From: Nocardia sp. alder85J
GTDB lineage: Bacteria; Actinomycetota; Actinomycetes; Mycobacteriales; Mycobacteriaceae
Direction of reading: 5' to 3'
NCBI RefSeq assembly: GCF_020176955.2
Contig: NZ_JAIUCZ020000005.1
Coordinates: forward strand, 62,001-126,000
Length of the DNA stretch: 64,000 nucleotides
Part shown: positions 61,601 through 64,000 of the stretch, one piece after another
Numbering within the stretch: position 1 is the first letter of the stretch
How the letters are laid out: each line of letters starts with the position of its first letter
Notes under the pieces: model-generated
Seen by the model: only the letters and a program-made list of their open reading frames with translations
The model's database searches: none
What the model was told of the DNA's origin: nothing
Position numbers and translations under genes: made by a program

Positions 61601-62254
61601 ATGCCGATTCCGCAGCAGTTTCGAGAATGTGGAGAAGATCGACAACGCGCTGGCGCCGATAGCGCTGGGCATCTCGACCGCTTGGGCGACGTCCTCCATG
61701 ACCGCCCGCATGTCCTCGGGTAACGACACCGAGTCGGACAGCCGGCGCAAGAAGCCGTTCCGTTGCAGGTACCCCTCCAACGGCTCACCGGGATGGTTCA
61801 CCTCCCAGTAGTGACGCATTGCGAGGTCGAACGCGCGCATCGGCCGTCCCAGCCTGCCCAGTACCAGCCGCACCGCCAATACCGCGTCCTCGAAATCCAC
61901 ACCGCCCTGACGAGCGAGGTCGATCCGCACCGGCAGCAACCGCCCCACCTGGTCGGGAATGGCCGACCAGGCCACCACCGGATGCCGGCCCTCTTTCGCG
62001 AGCAGATGCGCCTCGAGTTGCTTGGAGAGCATGGTCTTACCGATCCCGCCGACACCGTAGAACACCAGCACGTTGCGACGGGGTCCGACGAAATCGTCCA
62101 CCCGGAAATCAGGTGTCTGAACCCGGGCGACATGCGCGAGAAGACCGTCCACGACAGCCTTCCACTCGTCGTGCCGGTTCGCGAACACTTCCTGTGCGTC
62201 GATGTCACCACCACCGAAGCTGAACAGCGACCGCAGATCCGACGAACCGGGCAT
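58671..62254 (-). pseudogene. STAND-type NTPase/TPR/APH-like kinase fusion, frameshifted near its 3' end
   Basis: From ATG 62254 the frame encodes a P-loop NTPase (Walker A GVGGIGKT at residues 67-74; Walker B-like VILLDTFEEI near 265; GLPLYLDLAV as in STAND ATPases), then a helical TPR-like region (about 550-880), then an aminoglycoside/choline-kinase-like domain with IHGDAHLGN and LLSDFE. Just after GPWQW at about 58930 one base is missing (TGGAC where TGGGAC would keep the frame). The true end (DITTIAMTVDRF to QRWNAF) continues in another frame to 58671. Repairing it gives 1194 residues. The product ending at 58904 would lack about 80 residues. Whether NTPase and kinase were originally one gene or two fused ones cannot be decided (an internal ATG at about 59563 begins the kinase part). 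Confidence 0.8.
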
Positions 62255-62638
62255 CCCACCAACCCCCTTGGCAGCGTTCGGCCGGTGGCCGACGACATGT
62301 AGCGCCAGTATAGGACTCGCGCACGAGTGGACCATCGGGTTCATAGGAACGCCAACGCGTTTCATGCGCGCATGCGGCAACACGACACCGATCGACGACC
62401 AACTCACGGCTGTTCCCGATCCAGAAAGACGGCAGCACCCCAACGATGACCCCCGTCAGCGCTCGCAGCGAAAGCGCGCTGACACAAGCACTTTCAAAGA
62501 CAGACCCCGGCGAATCTACCGTTGTCCGGAGCACCCCGGCGGGCACCGCTCGCCCGCCTGCAAATGCGCTGGTCAAACAGGTCGTTCCGGCGACCCAGCC
62601 GCAACTCGTCCGCGAGCCGCTGTTCATCGAGGTCGGCG
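62255..62638. other. 384-bp non-coding region between divergent STAND gene and decayed APH gene
   Basis: Short frames on both strands here show no recognisable family. The region should contain the STAND-gene promoter (AAGGGGG ribosome site just before ATG 62254 on the minus strand). No palindrome strong enough to call an operator was seen. Confidence 0.4.
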
Positions 62639-63037
62639 ATGACCGACAGTGCACTGCCCGGATAGACCGGACTCGAAACAGCCTGCCACGCCCATGGTTT
62701 CAGTGCTGCCGGGGCACAACTACTGCATCGGCGATCGAACGCCGTCTGGATGGTCGGCGACGTCGTCGGCCTTGCGCCGGATACCGAACTACGACGGGCA
62801 CGGGCTGACACCAGCATCGCGGTCAGCGGATGGCCGGCGGCCTCCGCGGCCGAGCTGATCGCGCTGGGCCCGCTTCCCGGCGAACAACCGGTGCTGACCG
62901 AGGCTGCGGTCGCGACGTTCTGGCCGTAGCGGCCGGCCACGGGACAGCCCCTCGGCCAGGGCTTGGTTCATGCGGATGCGCATGACGAGAATGCCGTGGC
63001 GGACGTTTCTTCTGGTGGTCGGCCGGTAAGGCTCTGA
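62639..63037 (+). pseudogene. Remnant of an APH/choline-kinase-like phosphotransferase gene
   Basis: In one frame from ATG 62639, TAG codons occur at 62663-62665 and 62927-62929 and TGA at 63035-63037. Between them lie typical phosphotransferase segments: AQLLHRRSNAVWMVGDVV, PDTELRRARA, LGPLPGEQPVLTEAAVATFWP, and, after the second TAG, LVHADAHDENAV (the HxDxxxxN catalytic loop). About 100 residues between FWP and the catalytic loop are missing. Two in-frame stops plus an internal deletion make this a clear pseudogene. It lies divergently next to a gene with another APH-type domain. Confidence 0.75.
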
Positions 63038-63084
63038 TTAGCAGAGTCGTCGCCGTGGGCGAACTCAGCGGACAGCCCCGCCGC

Positions 63085-63693
63085 TCATTCGCCGGTCTCG
63101 GCGAGCTTGATCATGGTGTCCCGGCTGTCGTGGACCAGTTCGGCGAAGCTCGAATACTCCCGTGCGTCACCGTATTTCGGGTAGAATTGAAAGAGGGTGT
63201 ATTCGCCGTCGGGGTGGGTCAGGGTGGGGTCGAGGAGCCAGAGGTCTTCGCCTGCGGCGATTCGGAGGGCTCGGCGGAAGAGGACGAGGTATTCGTTCGG
63301 GTCGTCGTCGTCCTCCTGTTCGTCCTCGCTGTAGATTTCGATCAGTTCCGCGCCCATCTCGGTGTCGCGGAGCCAAGCGAGGTCGGCGCAGCCGTAGATT
63401 TCGTCGATCCAGCCGCCTACGGCCCGCCAGCCGTCGGTGGCGCGCAGGAAGGTGGACAGGCTCGGGGGGAGTGTCAGGCCCAGGCGCTGTTCGGTGGCGG
63501 CGATGGTGTGTTCGTCGGCGGGGGCGGCGCCGAACCAATGCGTCTCCACCTGTTCCGCGGTCAGGTACGGGCGGACGTACTCGTTGGCTGTCCGGACGTA
63601 GATTTCGCCGTATTCGAGAAGGTAGGGGCGCCATTCCTCGGGGCGCCATTCCTCGGGGGTTTGCGGGGGCGTCCAGGTGGGGGTGTCCGGCAC
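63085..63693 (-). CDS. SMI1/KNR4 (SUKH)-family protein
   Basis: 202 residues from GTG 63693 with GGAAGGACA upstream. SUKH pattern: EHTIAATEQRLGLTLPPSLSTFLRATDGW, then WIDEIYGCADLAWL, EYLVLFRR, GEDLWLLDPT and a C-terminal FAELVHDSRDTMIKLAE. SUKH proteins are often immunity proteins of polymorphic toxin systems, but stand-alone copies of other function exist. A 15-bp tandem duplication (63626-63655) gives EEWRPEEWRP near residue 15. Confidence 0.8.
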   Translation of the reverse strand: MPDTPTWTPPQTPEEWRPEEWRPYLLEYGEIYVRTANEYVRPYLTAEQVETHWFGAAPADEHTIAATEQRLGLTLPPSLSTFLRATDGWRAVGGWIDEIYGCADLAWLRDTEMGAELIEIYSEDEQEDDDDPNEYLVLFRRALRIAAGEDLWLLDPTLTHPDGEYTLFQFYPKYGDAREYSSFAELVHDSRDTMIKLAETGE

Positions 63694-63724
63694 GTGGATG
63701 TCCTTCCGGGGCAGGGGTTGTGGG

Positions 63725-64000
63725 TTATCTCGACAGGATGGTGACGCGGGCGGGGGCGGTGATGTCCGCGACCGTGGGGCGGACGTTCGCCACCCGGCAC
63801 AACAGTTCCAGGTCTTCGAGGAAGTTCTCGTCATCGTCGTCGAAGGCTTGGGGGTCGTCGATGCCCATTTCGGACAGGGCCCGGGTCAGCACACCGATAT
63901 CGCTGCCTTCGGCGTCGCTGGGGCAGTTCTCCTGGAAGGTGGCCAGGGTTTCGCCGTCCCGGCTGACCAGGAACAGGGTGTCGGCGTTGACGCTGCAATA
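63725..64000 (-). CDS. DUF6461-like protein, C-terminal part (runs off the right edge)
   Basis: The last 91 codons of a gene entering from the right, stop TAA at 63727-63725. Visible sequence: NADTLFLVSRDGETLATFQENCPSD, an acidic stretch and ITAPARVTIL at the end. This fits the C-terminal part of DUF6461 proteins, frequent in actinobacterial toxin-immunity neighbourhoods. Same strand as the SUKH gene, 31 bp upstream of it, so the two may form one unit. Family call is tentative because only the end is seen. Confidence 0.55.
   Translation of the reverse strand, partial: YCSVNADTLFLVSRDGETLATFQENCPSDAEGSDIGVLTRALSEMGIDDPQAFDDDDENFLEDLELLCRVANVRPTVADITAPARVTILSR

Noticed and set aside
62446..62940. 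Several open frames between the STAND gene and the right edge
   Set aside because: None shows a motif; the only meaningful reading of this DNA is the stop-interrupted APH frame from 62639.

Overview
The window is very GC-rich, uses GTG and TTG starts freely and codes almost without gaps. Its gene families (LmeA/DUF2993, TIGR00027-type methyltransferase, double-module Lrp, heterodimeric acyl-CoA dehydrogenases, fused LivHM permease, TerY/PP2C pair, DUF6461, SUKH) point to a mycolic-acid actinomycete. Nocardia or a close relative is most likely. This is inferred from gene content; no rRNA or tRNA gene was seen.

Layout. (1) 1-1594, minus: end of a TerY-like VWA / PP2C phosphatase module and a proline-rich lipoprotein. 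(2) 1733-3893, plus: secreted SGNH hydrolase and membrane acyltransferase-3, an OatA-like pair encoded as two genes. (3) 3906-11377, minus: a seven-gene catabolic operon (HIBADH-like dehydrogenase, PrpF-family isomerase, FCD-GntR regulator, aldehyde dehydrogenase, TcuA-like flavoprotein, isocitrate-lyase/PEP-mutase-family lyase, lactonase-like metallohydrolase) behind one promoter covered by two palindromes. (4) 11690-13495: small protein, glutathione peroxidase, double Lrp regulator. (5) 13736-17161: a decaying catabolic cluster with a nonsense-interrupted agmatinase, a TIM-barrel isomerase joined to the tail of an NCS1 permease, an intact SDR, and an aldo/keto reductase start joined in frame to a polysaccharide deacetylase end. 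An intact Rieske oxygenase and epoxide hydrolase follow. (6) 20998-25214: MfnB-like furan synthase, aldehyde dehydrogenase, alcohol dehydrogenase and methyltransferase, a compact candidate furan-metabolite cluster. (7) 25280-32621: a divergent NAD-dependent DNA ligase, an NTF2-like protein, an MHYT membrane sensor and assimilatory nitrite reductase nirBD. (8) 32933-38756: small coupled genes, a TetR/NTF2 divergent pair with a duplicated operator, a Cys-rich miniprotein, GntR, ABC1 kinase and a GT4 glycosyltransferase.

(9) 38794-56802 is one catabolic island with two divergent arms. The minus arm carries a Liv-type ABC importer (binding lipoprotein, fused permease, two ATPases), two small proteins, two acyl-CoA dehydrogenases, a CaiB CoA-transferase, an enoyl-CoA hydratase and a thiolase. 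The plus arm carries a PPOX/F420-type flavoprotein, an AhpD/CMD protein, a Rieske oxygenase with a small partner, an unusual amidohydrolase, an NTF2 protein and a two-subunit acyl-CoA dehydrogenase, and ends in a strong terminator. The arms look like uptake, CoA activation, beta-oxidation and ring attack on one unknown cyclic or aromatic acid. Shared TTCTCA/GAGAA-type half-sites lie at both promoters.

(10) 57091-64000: DUF302, HD-domain and small membrane proteins, then a STAND-type NTPase fused to an APH-like kinase and broken by a 1-nt frameshift, a second badly decayed APH gene, a SUKH protein and a DUF6461 protein. This right edge looks like accessory, conflict-related DNA.

Broken genes are unusually common here: one nonsense mutation, two deletion fusions, one frameshift and one multiply damaged pseudogene. 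The single-base ones could be sequencing errors; the fusions are harder to explain that way.
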